From: Acidovorax sp. 210-6
GTDB taxonomy: Bacteria > Pseudomonadota > Gammaproteobacteria > Burkholderiales > Burkholderiaceae_C
Assembly (NCBI RefSeq): GCF_010020825.1
Contig: NZ_JAACJE010000001.1
Coordinates: 3,658,001-3,722,000 of the forward strand
Direction of reading: 5' to 3'
DNA length: 64,000 nucleotides
Shown here: positions 54,474-61,969 of the stretch, one piece after another
How the letters are laid out: each line of letters starts with the position of its first letter
How positions within the stretch are numbered: the stretch's first letter is position 1
The notes under the pieces: generated by a model
What the model was told of the DNA's origin: nothing
The model's input: only the letters and a program-made list of their open reading frames with translations
Databases searched by the model: none
Made by a program: the position numbers and the translations under genes

Positions 54474-54498
54474 AAAGACAAAGCCCTCCGAAGAGGGC
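54474..54498 (-). terminator. Terminator with UUCG tetraloop
   Basis: On the minus strand GCCCTC-TTCG-GAGGGC is followed directly by TTTGTCTTT. The 6-bp GC stem, closed by an exceptionally stable UUCG loop and a U-rich tail, fits an intrinsic terminator for the 53-residue gene upstream on that strand. Confidence 0.75.
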
Positions 54499-54550
54499 CT
54501 TGCAGGGTGCGCAGGCTGCGCGCCGCGCGGGTGTGGCGTCAGCCGCCGAC

Positions 54551-54712
54551 TTACTTGTGGCGCTTGCCCACGTTCTTCTTGCTGCGCGTGTGCGAACCAC
54601 GCTCCAGGCTCACGCGCTGGCCACGGCCAGGGGTGGGCAGCACAACGCCATTGGGCGTCTTGGGTTGGGGGGTGAACTTGCGGTCAGCTTCGGTAACGAT
54701 TTTGTTGCCCAT
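54551..54712 (-). CDS. Small basic protein, 53 residues
   Basis: ATG 54712 to TAA 54551 encodes a 53-residue, strongly basic protein that starts MGNKIVTEADRKFTPQPKTP and ends in SKKNVGKRHK. I do not recognise a named family. The Lys/Arg-rich, Gly/Pro-containing composition suggests a nucleic-acid-associated or ribosome-associated protein, by analogy only. Support for a real gene: a GAG-type ribosome-binding sequence upstream, protein-like composition and a strong intrinsic terminator about 50 bp downstream. Confidence 0.65.
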   Translation of the reverse strand: MGNKIVTEADRKFTPQPKTPNGVVLPTPGRGQRVSLERGSHTRSKKNVGKRHK

Positions 54713-54739
54713 GGCGAGGTCTCTGTCGGTCAGGTTGAA

Positions 54740-54784
54740 AACCCCATATTAGGCCACAGACGCCCGGCGGGCACTGCTGGGGTT
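54740..54784 (-). terminator. Possible terminator of the acyl-CoA-binding protein gene
   Basis: On the minus strand AACCCC (54784-54779) can pair with GGGGTT (54745-54740), enclosing a second hairpin GCCC/GGGC (54762-54772); TT and mixed bases follow. The long loop lowers confidence. Confidence 0.4.
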
Positions 54785-54798
54785 GTTGGCAGGCGGCT

Positions 54799-55053
54799 TC
54801 AGCTCAGGGATTCGATCAGGTCGATGTACTGCTGCTTGGCGTCGTCCTGCGCCGTGCCCTTGAGGTTGTTCCAGGCATCCCACTTGGCGCGGCCCACCAT
54901 GTCGGAAAAGCCAGGCTTCTTCTCGGCGTTGTCGCCTGCGGTGCCCTGCTTGTACAGCGCGTAGATCTTGAGCAGCGTGGCGTTGTCGGGGCGCTCGCTG
55001 AGGTTCTTGGAGTTGGCCACGGCGGCTTCAAAGGCGGCGTTCAGGTCGGACAT
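54799..55053 (-). CDS. Acyl-CoA-binding protein
   Basis: The 84-residue protein is a single ACBP domain: LNAAFEAAVANSKNLSERPDNATLLKIYALYKQGTAGDN, KPGFSDMVGRAKWDAWNNLKG and a C-terminal YIDLIESL. The Tyr-Lys-Gln and Lys-Trp residues of the acyl-CoA pocket are present. It buffers long-chain acyl-CoA in the cytosol. It is divergent from the wax ester synthase/DGAT gene, which uses acyl-CoA, so a shared promoter region and linked role are likely. Confidence 0.93.
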   Translation of the reverse strand: MSDLNAAFEAAVANSKNLSERPDNATLLKIYALYKQGTAGDNAEKKPGFSDMVGRAKWDAWNNLKGTAQDDAKQQYIDLIESLS

Positions 55054-55200
55054 GCAGTGCTCCTTGGGTTGGGGTGGGGTAAGAACGGGGATGCCTTCCC
55101 CGGCAGGCGTTGTATCTTACGTTCACACTGCGGCCACAATCGCTGCATTCCTTAGACGACTGCCTCCAATCACCCAACCCAGCCCCTGCTGCCTTCGCCC

Positions 55201-56817
55201 ATGGTGACCCGCCTATCCACCCGCACGCCTTCTGGCACTGCCACCCACACACCGTCCACGCCCGCTGCAGGCACAACCCCATCCCACGGCCTGCCCTTGC
55301 CGGACCTGGCCCTGGACGCCGCCAAGGCCGTGCAGAAGAATGTGCGCCGCGCCGCCACCGGCATGCTGGGCCTGTCCGGCGAGCGCATGAGCAAGGTGGA
55401 CACCGCCTGGCTGCGCATGGATTCGCCCAGCAACCTGATGATGATCAACGGTGTGTGGACGGTCTCGCCCGGCATCACGCTGGCGGCGCTGCGCGAACGC
55501 GTGCAGGAGCGCCTGCTGCAGTACCCGCGCTTTCGCCAGCGCGTGGTGGAAGACCCGGCTGGTGCCACCTGGGTGGACGACCAGCGCTTTGACATCGACG
55601 CCCATGTGCAGGCCGCCAAGCTGCCGCGCCGCCGTGGCCAAAGCCCACAGGACGCGCTGCGCCAGTTCGTGGGCGACCTGGCCACCAAGCCGCTGGACCC
55701 CAAACGCCCGCTGTGGCATTTCTACCTCGTCGAGGACTTCACCGGCGACGATGGCCTGCCCAGCAGCGCGCTGGTGGTGCGCCTGCACCACTGCATTGCA
55801 GACGGCATTGCGCTGATTTCGGTGACCATGTCCATCGTCGATGGCGGCACCGAGCCCCCCAAGCGGCGCAAGAAGGGCCCCGGCGGCGCCGAGGACTGGA
55901 TTGCCGACACGCTCATCAAGCCCTTCACCGGCATGACCGTGAAGGCCCTGGACCTGGTGGGCGAGAGCGCCGCCAAGTCCCTGCACCTGCTGCTGGACCC
56001 GGAAAAGGCCGTGCAGCACGGCCTGGCGGGCTCGGCCGATGCCGCGCGTCTGGGTTACCAACTGGTGAGCGACGCGGCATCGCTGGCCCTGATGCCCGAC
56101 GACTCGCCCACCGGGCTCAAGGGCGTGCCTGGCACGCAAAAGCGTGTGGCCTGGTGCCCACCGCTGCCGCTCGATGAGGTCAAGGCCATTGGCAAGGCGC
56201 TCAACTGCTCGGTCAACGACGTGCTGCTGTCCTGCGTGGCCGGGGCCATTGGCAGCTACCTGCGCCACCAGGGCGAAGACACCGAAGGCAAGGAAATCCG
56301 CGCCATGATTCCGGTGAACCTGCGCCCCATCGAGGAGGCCTGGAAGCTGGGCAACCACTTCGGCCTGGTACCGCTGGTGCTGCCGATTGGCATCACCAAC
56401 CCGGTCGAGCGCGTGTACGAAGTGCGCACCCGCATGGCGGCCCTCAAGGGCAGCACCCAGCCGCTGCTGGCCTTTGGGCTGCTGGCCGTGGCGGGCCTGC
56501 TCATCAAGCCCGCGCAGGACGCGCTGCTCAACCTCTTCAGCCGCAAGACCACGGCCGTCATGACCAACGTGCCCGGCCCGCGCGAGCCCATCTACCTGTG
56601 CGGATCGCGCGTGACGCAGTGCATGTTCTGGGTACCGCAGTCGGGCAACGTGGGGCTGGGCGTGTCCATCCTGAGCTACGGCGGCGGCGTGCAGTTCGGT
56701 GTCATCACCGACACGCAGTTGTGCCCCGAACCGCAGAAGATCATCGACGCCTTCGCGCCCGAATTTGCCGCACTCTCCACCCTCACCCTCATGCTGCCGT
56801 GGGGCGAGGAAGACTGA
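55201..56817 (+). CDS. Wax ester synthase/acyl-CoA:diacylglycerol acyltransferase (WS/DGAT)
   Basis: The 538-residue enzyme has the catalytic motif HHxxxDG at 196-202 (HHCIADG). Further family signatures are the PLW segment (DPKRPLWHFYLVEDF), the CSVNDVLLSCVAGAIGSYLR block, MIPVNLRP and TNVPGPREPIYLCG near the C-terminus. It esterifies fatty alcohols or diacylglycerol with acyl-CoA, making storage lipid at the inner membrane. The first 40 residues are Thr/Pro-rich and may not be structured; a later start is possible. It overlaps the DUF922 gene by 19 bases. Confidence 0.9.
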   Translation: MVTRLSTRTPSGTATHTPSTPAAGTTPSHGLPLPDLALDAAKAVQKNVRRAATGMLGLSGERMSKVDTAWLRMDSPSNLMMINGVWTVSPGITLAALRERVQERLLQYPRFRQRVVEDPAGATWVDDQRFDIDAHVQAAKLPRRRGQSPQDALRQFVGDLATKPLDPKRPLWHFYLVEDFTGDDGLPSSALVVRLHHCIADGIALISVTMSIVDGGTEPPKRRKKGPGGAEDWIADTLIKPFTGMTVKALDLVGESAAKSLHLLLDPEKAVQHGLAGSADAARLGYQLVSDAASLALMPDDSPTGLKGVPGTQKRVAWCPPLPLDEVKAIGKALNCSVNDVLLSCVAGAIGSYLRHQGEDTEGKEIRAMIPVNLRPIEEAWKLGNHFGLVPLVLPIGITNPVERVYEVRTRMAALKGSTQPLLAFGLLAVAGLLIKPAQDALLNLFSRKTTAVMTNVPGPREPIYLCGSRVTQCMFWVPQSGNVGLGVSILSYGGGVQFGVITDTQLCPEPQKIIDAFAPEFAALSTLTLMLPWGEED

Positions 56818-57383
56818 GCCTGCACAACGCGCTGGGCGCCTGCGCGCTGGCCTGCATGTCCCTGGCCGCGCGGGCCGAGGTGCAGGAATCCCACGCGCGG
56901 GAGCCCTACCCCGTGCACGCCCGCCCAGGACAGACGCTGCGCGAGGCGCTGAACGCGGCCACACCCATCACCTCGGGCGGCCAACGCTTTCATGGCTACA
57001 CGCACTGGAACGTGCGTTGGAACTTCTGGTGGCAGCAGGACACTGCAGGCCGCTGCCGCATCACACGCGTGAGCACCCGGCTGCAGTCGCGCATCCAGAT
57101 GCCCGAGCTGGCCACAGGTACGGCGGCGCAGACGGCGGCCTTTGCGCGCTACCACACCGCGCTGTACCAACATGAGCTGGGCCATGTGGAGTTTGGCCGC
57201 AAGGCCGCGCAGGCCATCGACCGCGGCATTGCCGCCCTGCCCCCCGCCCCCGATTGCCCCACGCTGGAGCAGCAGGCCAACGCCCTGGGCCAGCGCCTGC
57301 TGGCCGAGCAGGTGCAGCAGGAGCGCGAATACGACCAACGCACCCGCCACGGCGCCACCCAGGGCGCGTTACTCAACGATTGA
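56799..57383 (+). CDS. Exported DUF922 putative zinc protease
   Basis: The 194-residue product has a metallopeptidase-type motif HELGH (125-129) in a helix starting YHTALYQHELGHVEFG, as in DUF922. The best start is GTG 56799 inside the end of the WS/DGAT gene. It gives a normal signal peptide (MGRGRLSLHNALGACALACM, cleaved near AARA), whereas ATG 56856 would leave a truncated leader. It should therefore be periplasmic. The substrate is unknown. Confidence 0.75.
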   Translation: MGRGRLSLHNALGACALACMSLAARAEVQESHAREPYPVHARPGQTLREALNAATPITSGGQRFHGYTHWNVRWNFWWQQDTAGRCRITRVSTRLQSRIQMPELATGTAAQTAAFARYHTALYQHELGHVEFGRKAAQAIDRGIAALPPAPDCPTLEQQANALGQRLLAEQVQQEREYDQRTRHGATQGALLND

Positions 57384-57445
57384 TTGCTATTATTTTAATA
57401 GCTTCTAGCGCTTTATGGACGGGCGCCAGAAGCCAAAATCACTCA
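57384..57445 (-). repeat. Dispersed palindromic repeat, copy I
   Basis: On the minus strand: GATTTTGGCTTCTGGCGCCC, GTCCATAAAGCGCTAGAAGC and TATTAAAATAATAGCAATC. It fills the gap between the convergent DUF922 and M14-like genes; a few bases may extend into the latter's 3' end. Confidence 0.75.
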
Positions 57446-58546
57446 TAAACCCAGCCCCTGCACCGCCTGGAACAAGGCCTGGCGTGCCTGGGCAATGACC
57501 TGGCCTTTCCAGGTGTCCGTGTCGGTGTAGAAGGCGTTGCGCATGCGCGCCTTGATCTGCGCGGCCAGCGCAGCGTCGGCCTCGGGGTGGAGCTGCAGCC
57601 ACTGTTCGGCGCGCAGGGCCTCGATCACTTCCATGACGGGCACGGTGCCGTACTCCAACGCAATGCCGGTGAACTCGGCCTGTGGGCATTCGTCGTAAAT
57701 GGCGTTCCACATCAGGCCGGTGAGAAAGGCCGAAGTGGAGCTGCCGTCGTAGATCGAAGTGACCGGCGTGCTGCCGCCGCCGTCCCACCAGCGGCGCGCA
57801 CGCGCCACGGCGCTGGCGTCGTCGCGGCCGGCGTAGATGCGCTCGCCATGGCCGCTGGGCCCCAGGCCGGTGTGCAGGTCGATCCAGCCGATGCGCCGCG
57901 CTGCGCCACCGTGCGCTCGCAGCACCTGGCGCAGGGTGCGGTGGCTCCAGGTGGGTTCGGTGCCGCCAAAGAACAGGCCCTGCGGGTAGGCATGCTGGCC
58001 GCGCGAGATGGCGGCCTGCCAGGCCGACTCGCCGTGCGTGGCCAGGTACTGCTGCACGGCCGCCTGGTTGGCCGCGCCCGGCGGCCAGGCGTCGGGGATG
58101 ACAAGGTGCGCAATGGCGGCGTAGTCCGTGTTGACGGGCAGGGGCTGGCCGAAGTCCTGGAAGTTGCGGTTGAGGTCCACGTTTTCGTGCGTGACCCGGC
58201 GCAGGTGCGAGAAGCCATAGGGGTTGAGCGCATGCAGGTAGAGCACGGCCACGCCCTGCGCATGCGCCGCCGCGCGCCATTCCTGGTCATGCAGCGCGTA
58301 CACCTGCACGCCGCTGCCGCAAAAGCCCTCCACGCCATGGCAGGCACTGCTGACGATCAGCAGCTTGTCGGCATCCAGCGGGCCATCACGCGCCACGTCC
58401 AATGCCAGCGCTTCGCCCTCGCTGCCGGGCAGCGGGTGCGGGTGCGACTGCACTGACAGGCCCGCCGTGACAGCGGCCTCCAGAAAGCGCGCCCTGGCCT
58501 GTGCGTAGTTGGGCGCAAAGGCCTGCACCACGCCCACTGCGCTCAT
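57443..58546 (-). CDS. DUF2817 M14-like metallopeptidase
   Basis: The 367-residue protein has the DUF2817 hallmarks: SSACHGVEGFCGSGVQ (zinc-binding His and Glu), LHALNPYGFSHLRRVTHENVDLNRNF, WIDLHTGLGPSGHGE (third zinc ligand) and IALEYGTVPVMEV (catalytic Glu). It is probably a carboxypeptidase or amidase of the succinylglutamate-desuccinylase/M14 group. ATG 58546 overlaps the stop of the M20 gene (ATGA), which fixes the start and couples the two hydrolases. Confidence 0.87.
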   Translation of the reverse strand: MSAVGVVQAFAPNYAQARARFLEAAVTAGLSVQSHPHPLPGSEGEALALDVARDGPLDADKLLIVSSACHGVEGFCGSGVQVYALHDQEWRAAAHAQGVAVLYLHALNPYGFSHLRRVTHENVDLNRNFQDFGQPLPVNTDYAAIAHLVIPDAWPPGAANQAAVQQYLATHGESAWQAAISRGQHAYPQGLFFGGTEPTWSHRTLRQVLRAHGGAARRIGWIDLHTGLGPSGHGERIYAGRDDASAVARARRWWDGGGSTPVTSIYDGSSTSAFLTGLMWNAIYDECPQAEFTGIALEYGTVPVMEVIEALRAEQWLQLHPEADAALAAQIKARMRNAFYTDTDTWKGQVIAQARQALFQAVQGLGL

Positions 58547-59754
58547 GCTGCACCCCGGGGCTGTGCCAGCCATTGCTGCGCCAGGCGCACCCAGTAGGTG
58601 GCGCCCAGCGGGATCAGTGCGTCGTTGAAGTCATAGCTGGGGTTGTGCAGCGTGCACGGGCCGCCGCCGTGGCCCAGCACGCGGTGGTCGCCGTCGCCGT
58701 TGGCAATGAAGCAGTACGCGCCCGGCTTGGCCTGCAGCATGTAGGCAAAGTCTTCGGCGCCCATGGTGGGCTCCTGCGCCACCACCTTGTCGGCACCGAC
58801 GATGCCCTCCATCACGCTGCGGGCAAACGCGGCTTCTGCGGCGCTGTTGATGGTGGGCGGGTAGTTGCGTTGGAAGTGGAATTCACACTGCGCCTCGTGC
58901 GCAGCGCAGGTGTGCTCGGCCACCTGCTGCATGCGCCGCTCGATCAGGTCCAGCACCTCCAGCGAGAAGGTGCGCACCGTGCCCTGCAGCTCGCAACTGT
59001 CGGGCACCACGTTGGTGGCCTCGCCCGCGTGCACCATGGTGACCGAGATCACCCCGGCATCCACCGGCTTCTTGTTGCGGCTCACGATGGTCTGGAAGCC
59101 CAGCACCATCTGGCAGGCAATGGTCACCGGGTCGATGGTGGTGTGCGGCAGGGCCGCGTGGCCACCCTTGCCGCGCACCACGATGCGGAACTCGTTGGAC
59201 GAACCCATCACCGGCCCCGGACTCACGGCAAAGGTGCCCGCGGGCATGCCGGGCCAGTTGTGCATGCCGAACACGGCCTCCATGGGGAAGCGCTCGAACA
59301 GGCCGTCCTTGATCATCTCGCGCGCGCCGCCGCCGCCCTCCTCGGCGGGCTGGAAGATCAGGTACACGGTGCCGTCAAAGTCGCGGTGCTGCGCCAAGTG
59401 CTGCGCAGCGGCCAGCAGCATGGCGGTGTGGCCGTCGTGGCCGCAGGCGTGCATCTTGCCCGCGTGCTGGCTGGCGTGGGCAAAGGTGTTGAATTCCTGC
59501 ATGGGCAGAGCGTCCATGTCGGCGCGCAGGCCGATGGCACGCCCACACGCGCCGCCGTCGCGCCCGTGCACGATGCCTACCACCCCGGTGGTGCCCATGC
59601 CCCGGTGGATGGGGATGCCCCATTCGGTGAGTTTGGCGGCCACCAGGTCGGCGGTGCGCTGCTCTTCAAAGCACAGTTCGGGGTGGGCATGGATGTCGCG
59701 GCGCAACTGGGCGATGGCGGCGGCCTGGGTGGCAATGGAATCAATGATTTTCAT
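58543..59754 (-). CDS. M20-family amidohydrolase (hippurate hydrolase type)
   Basis: The 403-residue enzyme has RRDIHAHPELCFEEQRTADLV, the metal site HACGHDGHTAMLLAA, FQPAEEGGGGAREMIKDGLFE and the dimerisation-domain GKGGHAALPHTTIDP. These are typical of the HipO/AbgB-type amidohydrolases that cleave N-acyl amino acids. The substrate is not known, but pairing with a DUF2817 peptidase suggests a two-step use of an acylated or peptide substrate. It is divergent from the molybdopterin oxidoreductase gene. Confidence 0.92.
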   Translation of the reverse strand: MKIIDSIATQAAAIAQLRRDIHAHPELCFEEQRTADLVAAKLTEWGIPIHRGMGTTGVVGIVHGRDGGACGRAIGLRADMDALPMQEFNTFAHASQHAGKMHACGHDGHTAMLLAAAQHLAQHRDFDGTVYLIFQPAEEGGGGAREMIKDGLFERFPMEAVFGMHNWPGMPAGTFAVSPGPVMGSSNEFRIVVRGKGGHAALPHTTIDPVTIACQMVLGFQTIVSRNKKPVDAGVISVTMVHAGEATNVVPDSCELQGTVRTFSLEVLDLIERRMQQVAEHTCAAHEAQCEFHFQRNYPPTINSAAEAAFARSVMEGIVGADKVVAQEPTMGAEDFAYMLQAKPGAYCFIANGDGDHRVLGHGGGPCTLHNPSYDFNDALIPLGATYWVRLAQQWLAQPRGAA

Positions 59755-59867
59755 GGTGCATGTCTCCTGGCGTCTCCGGGGACCGGGGCATGGCTGCGCC
59801 CGAAATCCCGGGTGGCTGCACAGTCTATCCCCGTGCGCGGCCGACAGCCGTTGCGGGGTTTATTACC

Positions 59868-61940
59868 ATGGCAGGCATGAGCCTTGCCGCCCCCCTGCCC
59901 CTGTCCACCGTCGTGCGCGGCGCCTGCCCGCACGACTGCCCCGACACCTGCGCCCTGCTGACCACCGTGGAGAACGGCCGCGCCGTGCGCGTGCAGGGCA
60001 ACCCCGACCACCCGCACACCGGCGGCGTGCTGTGCACCAAGGTCTCGCGCTACGCCGAGCGCACGCACCACCCCGAGCGCATCCTCACGCCCATGAAGCG
60101 CAGCGGCCCCAAGGGCAGCGGCCAGTTCACGCCCGTCACCTGGGACGAGGCCCTGGCCGACATCGCCGCGCGCCTGGGCGCGATCGCCGCGCGCGACCCC
60201 CAGGCCGTCCTGCCCTACAGCTACGCCGGCACCATGGGCCTGGTGCAGGGCGAGAGCATGGACCGGCGCTTCTTCCACCGCCTGGGCGCCTCGTTCCTGG
60301 ACCGCACCATCTGCGCCACGGCAGGCGGCGAGGGCCTGGTGCACACGCTGGGCGGCAAGGTGGGCATGAAGGTAGAGTTCTTTGCCGAATCCAAGCTCAT
60401 CCTCATCTGGGGCAGCAACTCGATTGGCAGCAACCTGCATTTCTGGCGCATCGCGCAACAGGCCAAGCGCGACGGCGCCAAACTGGTGTGCATCGACCCG
60501 CGCAAGAGCGAAACCGCCGAAAAATGCCACGAGCACATCCAGCTCCTGCCCGGCACCGACGCGGCGCTGGCACTGGCGCTGATGCACGAGCTCATCGCCC
60601 ACGGCTGGCTCGACCACGACTACATCGCGCGCCACACCGTGGGCTGGGAAAAACTGCGCGAGCGTGCCCTGCAATGGCCGCCGGAGCGCGCCGCGCAGGT
60701 GTGCGGCCTGCCGGTGGAGCAGATCCGCCAGCTCGCGCGCGACTATGGCACCACGCAGCCCGCCGCCATCCGTCTGAACTACGGCATGCAGCGCGTGCAT
60801 GGCGGCGCCAACGCGGTGCGCGCCGTGGCCTGCCTGCCCGCGCTCACGGGGGCCTGGCGGCACCGCGCGGGCGGCGTGCTGCTGTCCAGCTCGGGCAGCT
60901 TCCCGGTGGACCGCACCGCACTGCAGCGCCCCGACCTGCTGGCAGGCCGCAGCCCGCGCACCATCAACATGGTGACGATTGGCGACGACCTGTTGCGCGA
61001 ATCCTCGCCCGCCTTCGGCCCGCAGATCGAGGCCCTGGTGGTTTACAACAGCAACCCCGTGGCCGTGGCGCCCGAATCGGGCAAGGTGGTGCAGGGCTTC
61101 GCGCGCGAGGACCTGTTTACCGTGGTGCTGGAACATTTCCAGACCGACACCGCCGACTACGCCGACTATCTCCTGCCCGCCACCACGCAGCTGGAGCACT
61201 GGGACGTGCACCTGGCCTACGGCCACACCGACGTGCTGCTGAACCGCCCGGCGATTGCCCCCCAGGGCCAGGCACGCAGCAACGCGCGGATCTTCCGCGA
61301 CCTGGCAGCGCGCATGGGCTTCACCGAGCCCTGCTTCCAGGACAGCGACGAGCAGCTCTGCCGCCAGGCCTATGGCACCAAGGTGGACTTCAACCTGCTG
61401 CTGGAACAGGGCTTCGCGCCGCTCGGAGGGCCGGAGGCGCCGTTTGCCGAGGGGGGCTTTCCCACCCCCTCAGGCAAGTGCGAGTTCTTCAGCGAGCGCC
61501 TGGCCGCGCAAGGCCTGGACGGCCTGCCCGACCATGTGCCCAACCACGAGGCGGCGGGCACCTCTGCACAGTACCCGCTGGCCATGATCTCGCCGCCGGC
61601 GCGCAACTTCCTCAACTCCACCTTCGTCAACGTGAAAAGCCTGCGCGACATCGAGGGCCGCCCGCTGCTGGAGATCCACCCGCACGACGCGGCCGCGCGC
61701 GGCATCCAGGACGGCAGCGTGGTGCGCGTGTTCAACGGCCGCGGCAGCTACCGCTGCCACGCCCATGTGAGCGAACGTGCACGGCCCGGCGTGGTCAATG
61801 GCCTGGGTATCTGGTGGCGCAAGCTCGGCATGGACGGCACCAATGTGAACCAGCTCACCAGCCAGGCGCTGACCGACCTGGGGCGCGGGCCGACGTTTTA
61901 TGACTGCCTGGTGGAGGTTTCCTTGTGCCCTGCCCCGTAA
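59868..61940 (+). CDS. Molybdopterin-dependent oxidoreductase
   Basis: The 690-residue enzyme has an N-terminal 4Fe-4S motif C20-x3-C24-x3-C28-x27-C56. The molybdopterin oxidoreductase domain (VTWDEALADIAARL, ILIWGSNSIGSNLHFWRIAQQAKRDGAKLVCIDPRK) and a C-terminal dinucleotide-binding domain (YPLAMISPPARNFLNSTF, HPHDAAARGI) follow. There is no twin-arginine leader, so it is cytoplasmic. It lacks partner subunit genes nearby; it resembles the widely spread 'molybdopterin family' proteins of Burkholderiales with unknown substrate. ATG 59868 or 59877 could be the start. Confidence 0.87.
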   Translation: MAGMSLAAPLPLSTVVRGACPHDCPDTCALLTTVENGRAVRVQGNPDHPHTGGVLCTKVSRYAERTHHPERILTPMKRSGPKGSGQFTPVTWDEALADIAARLGAIAARDPQAVLPYSYAGTMGLVQGESMDRRFFHRLGASFLDRTICATAGGEGLVHTLGGKVGMKVEFFAESKLILIWGSNSIGSNLHFWRIAQQAKRDGAKLVCIDPRKSETAEKCHEHIQLLPGTDAALALALMHELIAHGWLDHDYIARHTVGWEKLRERALQWPPERAAQVCGLPVEQIRQLARDYGTTQPAAIRLNYGMQRVHGGANAVRAVACLPALTGAWRHRAGGVLLSSSGSFPVDRTALQRPDLLAGRSPRTINMVTIGDDLLRESSPAFGPQIEALVVYNSNPVAVAPESGKVVQGFAREDLFTVVLEHFQTDTADYADYLLPATTQLEHWDVHLAYGHTDVLLNRPAIAPQGQARSNARIFRDLAARMGFTEPCFQDSDEQLCRQAYGTKVDFNLLLEQGFAPLGGPEAPFAEGGFPTPSGKCEFFSERLAAQGLDGLPDHVPNHEAAGTSAQYPLAMISPPARNFLNSTFVNVKSLRDIEGRPLLEIHPHDAAARGIQDGSVVRVFNGRGSYRCHAHVSERARPGVVNGLGIWWRKLGMDGTNVNQLTSQALTDLGRGPTFYDCLVEVSLCPAP

Positions 61941-61969
61941 GGAGGGCATCTACCAAGAATCACCCTTGT

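Noticed and set aside
58865-61903. A 1012-codon plus-strand open frame
   Set aside because: It runs antisense to the M20 gene and out of frame through the molybdopterin gene; the product is Arg/Pro/Ala-rich noise.
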